DNA from: Limnohabitans sp. DM1 | Lineage (GTDB): Bacteria; Pseudomonadota; Gammaproteobacteria; Burkholderiales; Burkholderiaceae_C | DNA: 64,000 nt | Direction of reading: 5' to 3' | Assembly: GCF_001269385.1 (NCBI RefSeq) | Contig: NZ_CXOO01000022.1 | Coordinates: 186,001-250,000, forward strand | Shown: piece after piece, positions 1-9,435 of the stretch | Numbering within the stretch: the first letter of the stretch is position 1 | Layout of the letters: every line of letters starts with the position of its first letter | Translations under genes and position numbers: made by a program | The notes under the pieces: model-generated | What the model saw: only the letters and a program-made list of their open reading frames with translations | Told to the model about the DNA's origin: nothing | Databases searched by the model: none

Positions 1-585
1 GAAAAAGGCGTGTCTTTCACTGAAGAGTTGGCCTGGGTGGGTCAGACTGATGCGCACAGCAGCCCCTTGGGCAAGGTGCCTTACATCAAGACGCCCGGTG
101 GCTCGCTGTGCGAATCGGGCGTGATCATGGAATACATCGAGCAGCAGCACCCACAGCAACCGCTGCTGCCTGCTGACCCGTTTGCCGCCGCCAAAGTGCG
201 TGAGTTGGTGACTTTTCTGGAGCTGCATCTGGAGTTGGTGGCCCGCAACCTGTATCCCCAGGCGTTTTTTGGCGGCAAGGTCAGCGAAAGCACCCTGGAA
301 AAGACAGGCGCCCAGCTGGAAAAGAACATCGCCGCCTTTGCCAAGCTGGCCCAGTTTTCACCGTTTGTGGCGGGCGATCAGCTGACCCTGGCAGACTGCG
401 CGGCAGTGGTCCATCTGCCGCTGGTGTCTGGCGCGACCAAGCTGGTGTATGGCCGCGACTTTCTGGCGGATCTGCCGGTGCGCGACTACATCAAGCGCAT
501 GAACGAGCGGCCCACCATGCAGCAAGTCAACGCCGACCGCAAAGCCAACACCGAGTTGATGCTGACGCGGATGAAGTCAGCCTGA
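1..585 (+). CDS. glutathione S-transferase family protein, 5' end outside window
   Basis: The frame is open from base 1, so the gene starts upstream; the GTG at 10 is probably internal. What remains is the end of the thioredoxin-like domain, with the Val-Pro of the cis-proline loop (KVPYI) and the glutathione-contacting Glu-Ser (CESGVIMEYI), followed by an all-helical C-terminal domain to the stop at 583-585. Cytosolic GSTs of this family conjugate or reduce electrophiles with glutathione. The substrate cannot be told. About 20-30 N-terminal residues, including any catalytic Ser or Cys, are missing from view. Confidence 0.85.
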   Translation, partial: EKGVSFTEELAWVGQTDAHSSPLGKVPYIKTPGGSLCESGVIMEYIEQQHPQQPLLPADPFAAAKVRELVTFLELHLELVARNLYPQAFFGGKVSESTLEKTGAQLEKNIAAFAKLAQFSPFVAGDQLTLADCAAVVHLPLVSGATKLVYGRDFLADLPVRDYIKRMNERPTMQQVNADRKANTELMLTRMKSA

Positions 586-625
586 CATGCGTCCGGCCAC
601 TGGGGTGGGCGATTAGCGGGCAGAC

Positions 626-696
626 GTCGGACGCTGCGAGTACCGACCTGAAAAAAACAGAAGCGCCCCCGCAGGTCGGTGGTCGAAGACTACGAC
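626..696. repeat. REP-like hairpin pair, family A (degenerate)
   Basis: There are two inverted-repeat units. At 626-647 a GTCGG...CCGAC stem reads as GTCGG on the minus strand; at 675-696 a GTCGGTGGTC / GACTACGAC hairpin lies on the plus strand. Both match the family found on either side of the RAYT gene at 35.4 kb. They lie in the 218-base gap after the GST gene, which holds no other recognisable feature. Confidence 0.6.
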
Positions 697-803
697 GTTG
701 GTGATTTGAGGTGTATCAAGCGGCCAGTGCCTTGCCAGGCCTTGCTTGCTGCTGCTTGATGCACATCAACATCTTTTGCGCCCAGGAGGTTCAGGATAGG
801 CGC

Positions 804-1178
804 ATGAACTCATCTGACACACGCCACCGCGAACGCCTTTTGCGTGAGCGCGCCCTCCTTCTTCAACGCATGGCGCAAGAGCGCGGCGGCCTGGTGTCGC
901 GTGTCGACATGGCGGCCGAGCACGATGTTCGGGATTTTGAAAACCGTGCACAAGCCATCTCCGAGCGCGATGACGAATTCGCCATGAACGAGCATGAAAC
1001 GGCGGAGCTGGGCGCTTTTGAAGAAGCGCTGGAGCGGCTGGATGCGGGCCTTTACGGTCAATGCAAAGACTGCGGCGAGCAAATTCCCGAAGCACGCCTG
1101 GCGGCCTACCCAGCCGCCTTGCGTTGCATGGCCTGCCAGAACATTTTTGAAAAAACCCATTTAAAAGGCACCTCATGA
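804..1178 (+). CDS. DksA/TraR-type C4 zinc-finger protein
   Basis: This 124-residue protein has a charged helical N-terminal half, likely a short coiled coil, and a C-terminal four-cysteine zinc finger: Cys87-x2-Cys90, then Cys108-x2-Cys111. DksA/TraR proteins enter the RNA polymerase secondary channel and modulate initiation. At this length it is a short paralog rather than the ~150-residue housekeeping DksA. An ATG at 804 was chosen because AGGAGG and GGATAGG lie just upstream and the homologous region starts there; the frame is open further up to 711. Its last codon overlaps the next gene (ATGA, 1175-1178), so the two are translationally coupled. Confidence 0.8.
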   Translation: MNSSDTRHRERLLRERALLLQRMAQERGGLVSRVDMAAEHDVRDFENRAQAISERDDEFAMNEHETAELGAFEEALERLDAGLYGQCKDCGEQIPEARLAAYPAALRCMACQNIFEKTHLKGTS

Positions 1179-1549
1179 GCACTTTCCACGCCATTGTCTG
1201 GATGGACCACCAAGAGGCGCATGTTGTCATGTTTGACCGTGAGCATGTCCAGGCGCAGCGCATTCACTCGCGCAGCCACCACAAGCACCAGGGCAAAGGC
1301 GTTGACGCCGTGGCGTTTTACCAAAGCATTGCCACCGACTTGCTGGGAAGTCATGAAGTGCTGCTGACCGGTCCAGGCTCGGCGCACCAGGACTTTCGCA
1401 CTTGGTGCAGCGCCCATGAACCGGGCACCAGTGGGCGCATCGTGGACAGTATCACCACCGATCACCCCAGTGATGCGCAATTGGCGGCGCTGGCTCGCCA
1501 GTACTTCAAGAAGTTTGATGCCTTGGCGAGCGCCCCCAGCCAGGTTTGA
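1175..1549 (+). CDS. conserved hypothetical protein coupled to DksA-like gene
   Basis: This small soluble protein has 124 residues and no membrane segment. The N-terminus (HAIVWMDHQEAHVVMF) looks like the start of the eRF1/pelota-like fold that some databases label 'translational machinery protein', but I cannot confirm this by eye. Histidines cluster around residues 30-36 (HSRSHHKH). It overlaps the stop of the DksA-like gene by four bases, so both are made from one message, and a shared role in the expression machinery is plausible. No function is assigned. Confidence 0.6.
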   Translation: MSTFHAIVWMDHQEAHVVMFDREHVQAQRIHSRSHHKHQGKGVDAVAFYQSIATDLLGSHEVLLTGPGSAHQDFRTWCSAHEPGTSGRIVDSITTDHPSDAQLAALARQYFKKFDALASAPSQV

Positions 1550-1551
1550 CA

Positions 1552-1697
1552 CTGGATTGCCACACTTCGCTCGCGATGACGAGAGCTTGACCTGTCATGA
1601 CGAGGGCGTTGGCCGCAATGACGAGAGGGTGCAGCAAGATGATGGGAGATGGACGTCATGGTTGGTTCCTCACTGAGTGCGATGCGTGGCAATCCAG
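1552..1697. repeat. 146-bp MITE-like element with 19-bp terminal inverted repeats
   Basis: The left end (1552-1570, CTGGATTGCCACACTTCGC) and the right end (1679-1697) are inverted copies matching at 17 of 19 positions. Between them the short motif ATGACGAG recurs. It sits immediately after a stop codon and just before the VOC gene. This form is typical of small non-autonomous dispersed repeats near gene ends. A second copy was not found in the window. Confidence 0.5.
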
Positions 1698-1759
1698 AGG
1701 GTCGCCGCACCCACCACTCCCTGAACTTTGACGGCCATCAGGCTGCTATGCTTGGCCGT

Positions 1760-2173
1760 ATGCGCAGCCTTTTTCATTTTGCTTTTCACGTCACCGACCT
1801 CGACGAGGCGCGTCGCTTTTATGGCGGCGTACTCGGTTGCCAGGAGGGGCGCTCGACCGCCACCTGGGTGGACTTTGATTTCTTTTCGCACCAGATTTCC
1901 CTGCATCTGGGCGAACCCTTCAAGACCAGTCTCACCGGGCATGTGGGCGAGCATTTGGTGCCCATGCCGCATTTCGGTCTGATCTTGCAAAAGGACGATT
2001 GGCAGGCACTGGCCAATCGTTTGCAGGCAGCGCACATGACCTTTGTGATTACTCCGCAGCTGCGCTTTGCCGGGCAGCCCGGCGAGCAATGGACCATGTT
2101 CTTCATGGACCCATTTGGCAACCCGATCGAAGTCAAAGGCTTTAGCAGCCTGGACACGGTTTACACGAGCTGA
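1760..2173 (+). CDS. VOC (glyoxalase/bleomycin-resistance) family protein
   Basis: This is a 137-residue protein. It opens with the family signature FHFAFHVTDLDEARRFY and closes with MFFMDPFGNPIEVKGF, the two beta-alpha-beta-beta-beta modules of the vicinal oxygen chelate fold. The metal-binding His and Glu positions are present (HVTD near residue 9, IEVKG near the end). The family includes glyoxalases, dioxygenases and resistance proteins, so the reaction is open. An ATG at 1760 was preferred over in-frame ATGs at 1748 and 1649, because the earlier sequence is repeat DNA. marC follows after six bases. Confidence 0.75.
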   Translation: MRSLFHFAFHVTDLDEARRFYGGVLGCQEGRSTATWVDFDFFSHQISLHLGEPFKTSLTGHVGEHLVPMPHFGLILQKDDWQALANRLQAAHMTFVITPQLRFAGQPGEQWTMFFMDPFGNPIEVKGFSSLDTVYTS

Positions 2174-2179
2174 TTGGCC

Positions 2180-2779
2180 ATGGAACACACTTTTGCCTCT
2201 GCCACCATCTTGTTGCTGCTGATCACTGATCCGCTGGGCAACATCCCGATTTTTGTGAACGCATTGCAGGCCGTGCCCCCCGAGCGTCGCGCCCGCGTGA
2301 TCGTGCGCGAGGTGCTGATCGCTTTTGGCATGCTGCTGGCCTTCATGTTCGTCGGCCAATCGTTTTTGCAGGCCATGAGCCTGTCGGATGTGTCTTTGCA
2401 AATCGGCGGCGCGGTCGTGCTGTTCCTGATTGCACTGCGCATGATTTTTCCGCCACCTGTGCAAGAAGTGCCAGAACAAATGGCCGAACCCCTGATCGTG
2501 CCCTTGGCCATTCCAGCGCTGGCAGGGCCTTCGGCCATGGCCACAGTGCTGCTTCTGGTGAGTCAAGCGCCCGAGCGTCGCCTGGAGTGGGTGGCGGCGC
2601 TGTGCGTGACCATGCTCGTTTGCGCCGCGGTTTTGCTGCTGGCCGAGCGTCTGCAGCGTCTGGTGGGCCTGCGTGTGGTGAGCGCATTTGAACGCCTGAT
2701 GGGCCTGATCCTGGTGTCCATCTCGGTGGAAATGCTGATCCGCGGCCTGAAATCCCTGGCCCAATCCTGGCCACATTGA
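2180..2779 (+). CDS. MarC family integral membrane protein
   Basis: The protein has 199 residues and about six hydrophobic segments. The family hallmarks are visible: LLLLITDPLGNIPIF near the N-terminus and PLAIPALAGPSAMATVLLL in the second half. MarC/UPF0056 proteins are inner-membrane proteins of unknown substrate, once and wrongly linked to multiple antibiotic resistance. The start ATG at 2180 lies six bases after the VOC stop. It converges on mrdA; only a REP hairpin lies between them. Confidence 0.85.
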   Translation: MEHTFASATILLLLITDPLGNIPIFVNALQAVPPERRARVIVREVLIAFGMLLAFMFVGQSFLQAMSLSDVSLQIGGAVVLFLIALRMIFPPPVQEVPEQMAEPLIVPLAIPALAGPSAMATVLLLVSQAPERRLEWVAALCVTMLVCAAVLLLAERLQRLVGLRVVSAFERLMGLILVSISVEMLIRGLKSLAQSWPH

Positions 2780-2819
2780 TCCCTCTACCCCGACATGGGC
2801 ATGTGCCCAAGCCAGCAAC

Positions 2820-2845
2820 GTCGGACTCTTCGAGTACCGACCTAC
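2820..2845. repeat. REP-like hairpin, family A, with GTAG foot on minus strand
   Basis: On the minus strand this reads GTAG, then GTCGG, ACTC, a short loop, GAGT and CCGAC. It is a single unit lying between the convergent marC and mrdA genes, where it could also form a terminator-like hairpin. Confidence 0.65.
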
Positions 2846-2876
2846 GGGGAGGCGGTGTATTTGTGGGTTGACCGCC

Positions 2877-4853
2877 TCAGTTGGCGATCTTGGTGCTGAG
2901 AAGGGGCACTTGCTGCTTGGTGCGTGGGGTGCCGATGGGACGGCTGGATTGGCCTTTTTGGGTGGTGGCGATGTCGTCTTCGCTGGGGTAGATGCCTTCG
3001 AGCCAGTAGTCAAACACGCGCCTGGCAATGGGCGCAGCAGACACGGCGCCAAAACCGGCGTTTTCGACCACCACGGCCAAAGCGATTTTGGGTGATTCTG
3101 CCGGGGCATACGCCATGTACAGCGCGTGGTCGCGTTGGTGCTCGGCCAGTTTGGCGGCGTTGTATTTGTCTTTTTGACCAATGGTGACTGCCTGCGCCGT
3201 GCCGGTTTTACCCGCACTCAAATAGGGCGCACCGGCAAACACTTGGGCAGAGGTGCCTGAAGTGACCACCCCCACCAAGCCGTTGCGCACCACAGCGATG
3301 TGGTCAGGGTTGTAGCCCAGATTGACCGGCGCCGTGTCGGTCACCGATGACTGAACGTGTGTGAGTGCATCTTGAATGGCACTGACCACCCGAGGCGTGA
3401 ACTTGAGCCCGCCACTGGCCACGGTGGCAGTGGCCGAGGCCAGTTGCAGCATGGTGAAGGCGTTGTAGCCCTGCCCAATGCCCAGCGAGATGGTTTCGCC
3501 GGCGTACCATTTTTGTTGTTCGGGCTTTTTGTAGTAATTGCGCTTCCAGTCGGTGCTGGGCAAGATGCCACGCACTTCGCCAGGCAAGTCGATGCCGGTG
3601 ATCTGTCCAAAGCCCAGGGGCTTCATGAAATCATGGATGGAGTCCACGCCCATGTCGTTGGCCAACGAATAGAAATAGACGTTGCTCGACAAGGTGATGG
3701 CACGCACCATGTCCACCCCGCCCAGACCCGCATCGCCATGGCTTCGGAAGGTGTGCCCGCCAAAGGTCCATGAGCCCGCATCGTTGATGACCGTGGTGGC
3801 ATTGCGTTTGCCTGTATTGAGTGCACCCAGAGCCATGAAAGGCTTGTAGGTGGAGCCTGGCGGGTAGGTGCCGCGCAAGGCCCGGTTGAGCAGCGGTTTA
3901 TCGAGTGATTCGTTGAGCGTCTGCCAGCTTTCGACATCAATGCCTTCGACAAACAAGTTGGGATCAAAGGTGGGTTTGCTGACAAAGGCCAGGATTTCGC
4001 CGGTGTTGGGGTCCAGGGCGACCAAGGCGCCGCGCCGGGTGCCAAACAGGTCTTCCACCATTTTTTGCAAATGGATGTCGATGGACAGCACCACGTTTTG
4101 TCCGGGCGTGGCCGGGCGGCTGGACAAGCTGCGAGTAGCCCGGCCACCGGCCGATGTCTCGACCTGGTTCACGCCGGTGATGCCGTGCAGTTCACGCTCG
4201 TAACGCTGCTCAACACCGAGCTTGCCAATGTATTCAGTACCCCGGTAATTGCCCGCATCGTCGTCTTCTTCAATGCGCTCTTTTTCGCGGGCGTTGATGC
4301 GGCCGATGTAACCGATCACATGACTGGCCAGCTCGCCAAAAGGGTATTGGCGGAACAGGCGCGCTTTGATCTCGACCCCCGGAAAGCGGTAACGCTGGGC
4401 GCTGAAGCGGGCCACCTCTTCGTCGGTCAGGCGGGTGCGAATCGGCAGGGAGTCGAAGCTGCGGGAGTCTTCACGCACTCGCTTGAAACGGCGGCGATCT
4501 TTGGGTTGAATGTCCACCAATTCGCTCAATTCATTGATGGTGGCTTCAAGGTCGGCGATTTTGGAGGGTGTGATCTCCAGCGTGTAGGCCGAATAATTGC
4601 TGGCCAAAACCACGCCGTTGCGGTCAAGAATGGTGCCCCGTGGCGGCACCGTGGGCACCACCGATGTGCGGTTGTTTTCGGCTTGCTCCATCAGGTCGTC
4701 ATGCCGCACGATTTGCAGATACGACAGCCTGACGAGCAGCAAAACAAAACACAGCAAAACGAACAACTGGGTGACCACCACACGCTGGCGAAATCGCTGG
4801 ATTTCCGCTTGGGTGTCGCGCAGTTCGGCAAGCGAAGGCAGGCTCAGCGACAT
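2877..4853 (-). CDS. mrdA: penicillin-binding protein 2 (peptidoglycan transpeptidase)
   Basis: The protein has 658 residues, the usual length for PBP2. It shows a short cytoplasmic N-terminus, one membrane anchor (about residues 24-44), the PBP dimerisation domain and a transpeptidase domain. The SxxK motif is in GSTYKPF with catalytic Ser334. An SSN motif follows, and KTG is seen in SAGKTGTAQ. It crosslinks peptidoglycan during rod elongation at the outer face of the inner membrane. The ATG at 4853 lies two bases after the mreD stop; a TTG at 4859 overlaps mreD. It is the last gene of the mre operon here: rodA, the usual next gene, is absent. Confidence 0.95.
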   Translation of the reverse strand: MSLSLPSLAELRDTQAEIQRFRQRVVVTQLFVLLCFVLLLVRLSYLQIVRHDDLMEQAENNRTSVVPTVPPRGTILDRNGVVLASNYSAYTLEITPSKIADLEATINELSELVDIQPKDRRRFKRVREDSRSFDSLPIRTRLTDEEVARFSAQRYRFPGVEIKARLFRQYPFGELASHVIGYIGRINAREKERIEEDDDAGNYRGTEYIGKLGVEQRYERELHGITGVNQVETSAGGRATRSLSSRPATPGQNVVLSIDIHLQKMVEDLFGTRRGALVALDPNTGEILAFVSKPTFDPNLFVEGIDVESWQTLNESLDKPLLNRALRGTYPPGSTYKPFMALGALNTGKRNATTVINDAGSWTFGGHTFRSHGDAGLGGVDMVRAITLSSNVYFYSLANDMGVDSIHDFMKPLGFGQITGIDLPGEVRGILPSTDWKRNYYKKPEQQKWYAGETISLGIGQGYNAFTMLQLASATATVASGGLKFTPRVVSAIQDALTHVQSSVTDTAPVNLGYNPDHIAVVRNGLVGVVTSGTSAQVFAGAPYLSAGKTGTAQAVTIGQKDKYNAAKLAEHQRDHALYMAYAPAESPKIALAVVVENAGFGAVSAAPIARRVFDYWLEGIYPSEDDIATTQKGQSSRPIGTPRTKQQVPLLSTKIAN

Positions 4854-4855
4854 GG

Positions 4856-5377
4856 TCAAAGAGGCCGGATGTTGTCAGGCGCAAAGGCGCGCTTTTGTGG
4901 CGCCAGCAGCAAGGTGCCCACCAGGGGCCACAGCGCCGCCTGCATCAGGGGCATAAACAATTGGCTCCAATGCGGCCAGGCATCTTGCACCACCAGGCGA
5001 GTGATCCATTCGACCAAAGCGGCAATCACGAACAAGGGCACGATTTGCACCGCTTGCTCACGCAGCGAAAACCACAGCAGGCGCCGCTGAATAGCCATGG
5101 CCATGCTGCTCAGTACCACATAGGACAAGGCGTTTTGCCCCAGCAGGGCCGACTCGTGCACATCGAGCGCCAGCCCCAGCAAGAAAGCCAGGCCCAGGCC
5201 CACACGCCTGGGCTGGTGCACATTCCAGAACACCAACACAATGGCCAACACATCGGGCAACCAGCGATAACCGCTCAAGCCCAGCAGCATGTTCAGCAGC
5301 AGGGCCAGTACCAGCGTGAAAGCGATGAAACGGGGATTGGCCGGCAGCAGCAACTGACGGCCTGCGGGCATGATCAT
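4856..5377 (-). CDS. mreD: rod shape-determining protein MreD
   Basis: This 173-residue, strongly hydrophobic protein has about five membrane segments and the family pattern LPDVLAIVLVFWNVHQPRR...GLALDVHESALLGQNALSY. MreD is the integral membrane part of the elongasome linking MreC, MreB, PBP2 and RodA. The start overlaps the mreC stop (ATGA at 5374-5377), and its stop lies two bases before mrdA, so the three genes are translationally coupled. Confidence 0.9.
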   Translation of the reverse strand: MIMPAGRQLLLPANPRFIAFTLVLALLLNMLLGLSGYRWLPDVLAIVLVFWNVHQPRRVGLGLAFLLGLALDVHESALLGQNALSYVVLSSMAMAIQRRLLWFSLREQAVQIVPLFVIAALVEWITRLVVQDAWPHWSQLFMPLMQAALWPLVGTLLLAPQKRAFAPDNIRPL

Positions 5378-6330
5378 GGCGTGGCTCCCGGGCTTGATGC
5401 GGCTGCAGCGGGCGACTTGGCCTTGCCTTTGGTGCCAGTTGCACGCTGAGTCTCGGCCAGCGGCTCGGGCTTGGCGGGCCAGTCCTTGACGGGCATGAGC
5501 ACCAGCAAATGACGGCCGCGCTGCACAGACACAGGTGTGGCCTGCACGCGGGCAAACGAAGAGTCCACTCGGCGATCAATGCGGCTGATGCGCCCCACAT
5601 GCAGGCCCGGCGGGTAAACCCCGTCAATGCCGCTGGTGGTGAGCAAGTCCCCTTGCTGCATGTCGGTGCCCGCCGGTACAAATTTGAGATCCAGGGAACC
5701 GGCCACCGTAGAGCCCCCATAGGCCACATGGCGGCTGCCGGTGCGGGCGTTCATGACGGGGATGGTCTGCTCGCGGTCAGTCAGCAAGGTGACCTCGCTG
5801 ACCAAGGGGTAGACACGCGTGACCTGCCCGACCACGCCTGCTGCATTGATGACGGCAGAACCCGCCAGGATGCCTGCCAACTGCCCGCGGTCCACCACCA
5901 CGCGGTCGGTGTAGGGGTCTGCTGTGTCGTACAGCACTTGAACGGCCTTGGAAGGACCCGCCACTTCGGCGCGCAGATCGAGCAATTGCCGCAACTGGGC
6001 ATTCTCCTGGGTCAGCTGCTCCACTTGTTGCAGACGCTGGGCCTGGGCGATGGCGCGGCTTTGAAACACCTGCGCCGCGTCTTGCGCTTGGTTCAGATCC
6101 CCAAAATATTGAGTCACCGCCTGGAAGGTGCGCCCCGGTTGCAAAGACAACCATTCCAGCGGCGCCAACACCAATGAAATGCCCGAGCGAATGGGCTGAG
6201 AGATTTTGAAACGGTGGTCTGCCGCCATCAGCAAGATGGACAACAGTCCGAGCATGACCAGCTTGGATGTTGCAGACAATCCCTGCCGAAAAATCGGCGG
6301 AACACTGCGGTCGATGGTATCCAAGGCCAT
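5374..6330 (-). CDS. mreC: rod shape-determining protein MreC
   Basis: The protein has 318 residues: a cytoplasmic N-terminus, one membrane anchor near residues 20-42, a coiled coil (about 65-115, rich in Gln and Leu) and a C-terminal double beta-barrel. The C-terminus ends in a Pro/Ala/Lys-rich tail (KPEPLAETQR...AAAASSPGATP) longer than the core fold. MreC is a periplasmic activator of PBP2. It lies 78 bases after mreB. Confidence 0.92.
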   Translation of the reverse strand: MALDTIDRSVPPIFRQGLSATSKLVMLGLLSILLMAADHRFKISQPIRSGISLVLAPLEWLSLQPGRTFQAVTQYFGDLNQAQDAAQVFQSRAIAQAQRLQQVEQLTQENAQLRQLLDLRAEVAGPSKAVQVLYDTADPYTDRVVVDRGQLAGILAGSAVINAAGVVGQVTRVYPLVSEVTLLTDREQTIPVMNARTGSRHVAYGGSTVAGSLDLKFVPAGTDMQQGDLLTTSGIDGVYPPGLHVGRISRIDRRVDSSFARVQATPVSVQRGRHLLVLMPVKDWPAKPEPLAETQRATGTKGKAKSPAAAASSPGATP

Positions 6331-6408
6331 GATTGGGTAGAGCCGTTTTCAGGTGAGAGGGGAAAAAGGCACCAGGCACACAGGTCTGCAGCCCCCAAAG
6401 CGAACGGC

Positions 6409-7515
<1,107 letters not shown>

Positions 7516-7556
7516 TCAAATCTGGGGTGTCATGCGGTCTTGTGCAAAGACGGTTC

Positions 7557-7585
7557 TTGACACTGCAGCAAACACAGGATAATAC
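7557..7585 (+). promoter_or_regulatory. sigma-70 promoter of gatCAB
   Basis: TTGACA at 7557-7562, a 17-base spacer and TAATAC at 7580-7585. Transcription would start near 7592, giving a ~70-base leader before the gatC ATG. It is the strongest consensus match in the mreB-gatC divergent gap. Confidence 0.7.
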
Positions 7586-7662
7586 CCGATCCCCCGGCCA
7601 AGGGCGTGTGTGTACGCATCGCCTGGCTTGGAAAAACAGACCTTTACAACTTCTTTCAAACC

Positions 7663-7962
7663 ATGTCCCTGACCCCGCAGGATATTGCCCGGATCGCGAA
7701 CCTCGCCCGGCTGGAACTCAAGCCCGAAGAAAGCGAGCGCATGCTCACTCAGATCAACGGCTTTTTTGGCATCGTGCAAGCCATGCAGGCGGTGGACACC
7801 ACCGGCATCACCCCCATGGCCCACCCCGTGGCCGCCATCCAGGACATCACGCTGCGCCTGCGCCCCGATGTGGCGAGCGAGCCCAACCAACGCGATCTCA
7901 ACCAGCAAAGCGCCCCCGCCGTTGAGCGCGGCCTGTTCCTGGTCCCCAAAGTCATCGAGTAA
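7663..7962 (+). CDS. gatC: Asp-tRNA(Asn)/Glu-tRNA(Gln) amidotransferase subunit C
   Basis: The protein has 99 residues and the GatC pattern: [19 protein letters not shown] at the start, then [12 protein letters not shown] and LRPDVASE. GatC bridges GatA and GatB in the complex that amidates mischarged Glu-tRNA(Gln) or Asp-tRNA(Asn). The ATG at 7663 matches the family start. It is followed by gatA after three bases. Confidence 0.93.
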   Translation: MSLTPQDIARIANLARLELKPEESERMLTQINGFFGIVQAMQAVDTTGITPMAHPVAAIQDITLRLRPDVASEPNQRDLNQQSAPAVERGLFLVPKVIE

Positions 7963-7965
7963 GCC

Positions 7966-9435
7966 ATGAGTGATCTGCACAACCTCAGCGTGAAAGCGCT
8001 GGCCAGCCTTTTGCAAACCAAAGAGGTCAGCGCCGTCGAAGTGGCCACGCGTTTTCTGGCCCGCATGGGCGGCAACCCGCACAACGCCTTTCTGGACATC
8101 GACAGCGAAGTGACGCTGGCCCAGGCCCGCGCCTCCGACGTCAAACTGGCGAACGGCACAGCTGGCCCCCTCGAAGGCGTGCCCGTGGCGCACAAAGACG
8201 TGTTCGTCACCCGCGACTTCGCGACCACAGCAGGCTCCAAAATCCTGAGCGGCTACCGCTCGCCTTTTGACGCCACCGTGGTGCAGCGCCTGCGCACGGC
8301 GGGCATGGTCACTTTGGGCAAGCTCAACTGCGACGAATTCGCCATGGGCTCGGCCAACGAAAACTCCGCCTATGGCCCGGTGCAAAACCCTTGGGACACA
8401 GCCCGCGTGCCAGGCGGGTCTTCTGGCGGCAGCGCCGCCGCTGTGGCCGCAGGCTTGGCCCCTGCAGCGACGGGCACCGACACGGGAGGCTCGATCCGCC
8501 AGCCCGCCAGCTTTTGCGGCATCACCGGCATCAAACCCACCTATGGCCGAGCATCGCGCTACGGCATGATCGCCTACGCCTCCAGCCTGGACCAAGCGGG
8601 CCCCATGGCCCGCAGCGCCGAAGACTGCGCGCTGTTGCTGAGCGCCATGTGCGGCGCGGATTTGGACCGTGACTCGACTTCGCTCGACATGCCGACCGAA
8701 GACTTTTCGGCATCGCTCAACAACTCACTCGAAGGCCTGCGCATTGGCATTCCCAAAGAGTTCTTTGGTGAAGGCCTGCACGCCGATGTGCGCGCTGCGG
8801 TGGACGGCGCTTTGCGCGAATACGAAAAGCTCGGCGCCAAGCTGGTGCCCATCAGCCTGCCGCGCACCGAGTTGTCTATTCCCGTGTACTACATCATTGC
8901 CCCGGCCGAAGCCAGCTCCAACCTCAGCCGCTTTGACGGTGTGAAGTTCGGCCACCGCGCCAAGGACTACACCGACTTGGTGGACATGTACAAAAAGACC
9001 CGTGCCGAAGGCTTTGGCAACGAGGTCAAGCGCCGCATCATGACGGGCGCTTATGTTTTGAGCCACGGCTACTACGACGCCTATTACCTGCAAGCGCAAA
9101 AAATCCGCCGCATGATCGCCGACGATTTCCAAAATGCGTTCAAAGAATGCGACGTGATCGCAGGCCCCGTGGCCCCATCTGTGGCCTGGAAGTTTGGTGA
9201 AAATGCCAACGACCCGGTAGCCGACTATTTGGCCGACATCTTCACCCTGCCTGCCTCGCTGGCCGGTTTGCCCGGCATGAGCGTGCCCGCAGGCTTTGGC
9301 GCGGGCGGCATGCCCGTGGGCTTGCAGCTGATCGGCAACTACTTCAAGGAAGCCCAGTTGCTGAACGCCGCACACCGCCTGCAACAAGCCACCGATTTCC
9401 ACCTGCAAAAACCGGCAGGAGTCTATACACCATGA
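7966..9435 (+). CDS. gatA: Asp-tRNA(Asn)/Glu-tRNA(Gln) amidotransferase subunit A
   Basis: The protein has 489 residues and is an amidase-signature enzyme. The Lys-Ser-Ser triad is visible as Lys77 (VAHKDVF), Ser152 (PGGSSGGS) and Ser176 (TGGSIRQP). It releases ammonia from glutamine for transfer to the tRNA-bound acid. The gene overlaps gatB by four bases (ATGA, 9432-9435). Confidence 0.96.
   Translation: MSDLHNLSVKALASLLQTKEVSAVEVATRFLARMGGNPHNAFLDIDSEVTLAQARASDVKLANGTAGPLEGVPVAHKDVFVTRDFATTAGSKILSGYRSPFDATVVQRLRTAGMVTLGKLNCDEFAMGSANENSAYGPVQNPWDTARVPGGSSGGSAAAVAAGLAPAATGTDTGGSIRQPASFCGITGIKPTYGRASRYGMIAYASSLDQAGPMARSAEDCALLLSAMCGADLDRDSTSLDMPTEDFSASLNNSLEGLRIGIPKEFFGEGLHADVRAAVDGALREYEKLGAKLVPISLPRTELSIPVYYIIAPAEASSNLSRFDGVKFGHRAKDYTDLVDMYKKTRAEGFGNEVKRRIMTGAYVLSHGYYDAYYLQAQKIRRMIADDFQNAFKECDVIAGPVAPSVAWKFGENANDPVADYLADIFTLPASLAGLPGMSVPAGFGAGGMPVGLQLIGNYFKEAQLLNAAHRLQQATDFHLQKPAGVYTP

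Noticed and set aside
1670-3217. 515-codon open frame on the minus strand
   Set aside because: It is antisense to the VOC and marC genes and the mrdA end, is rich in Arg, His, Pro and Gln as expected of a shadow of GC-rich genes, and resembles no family.
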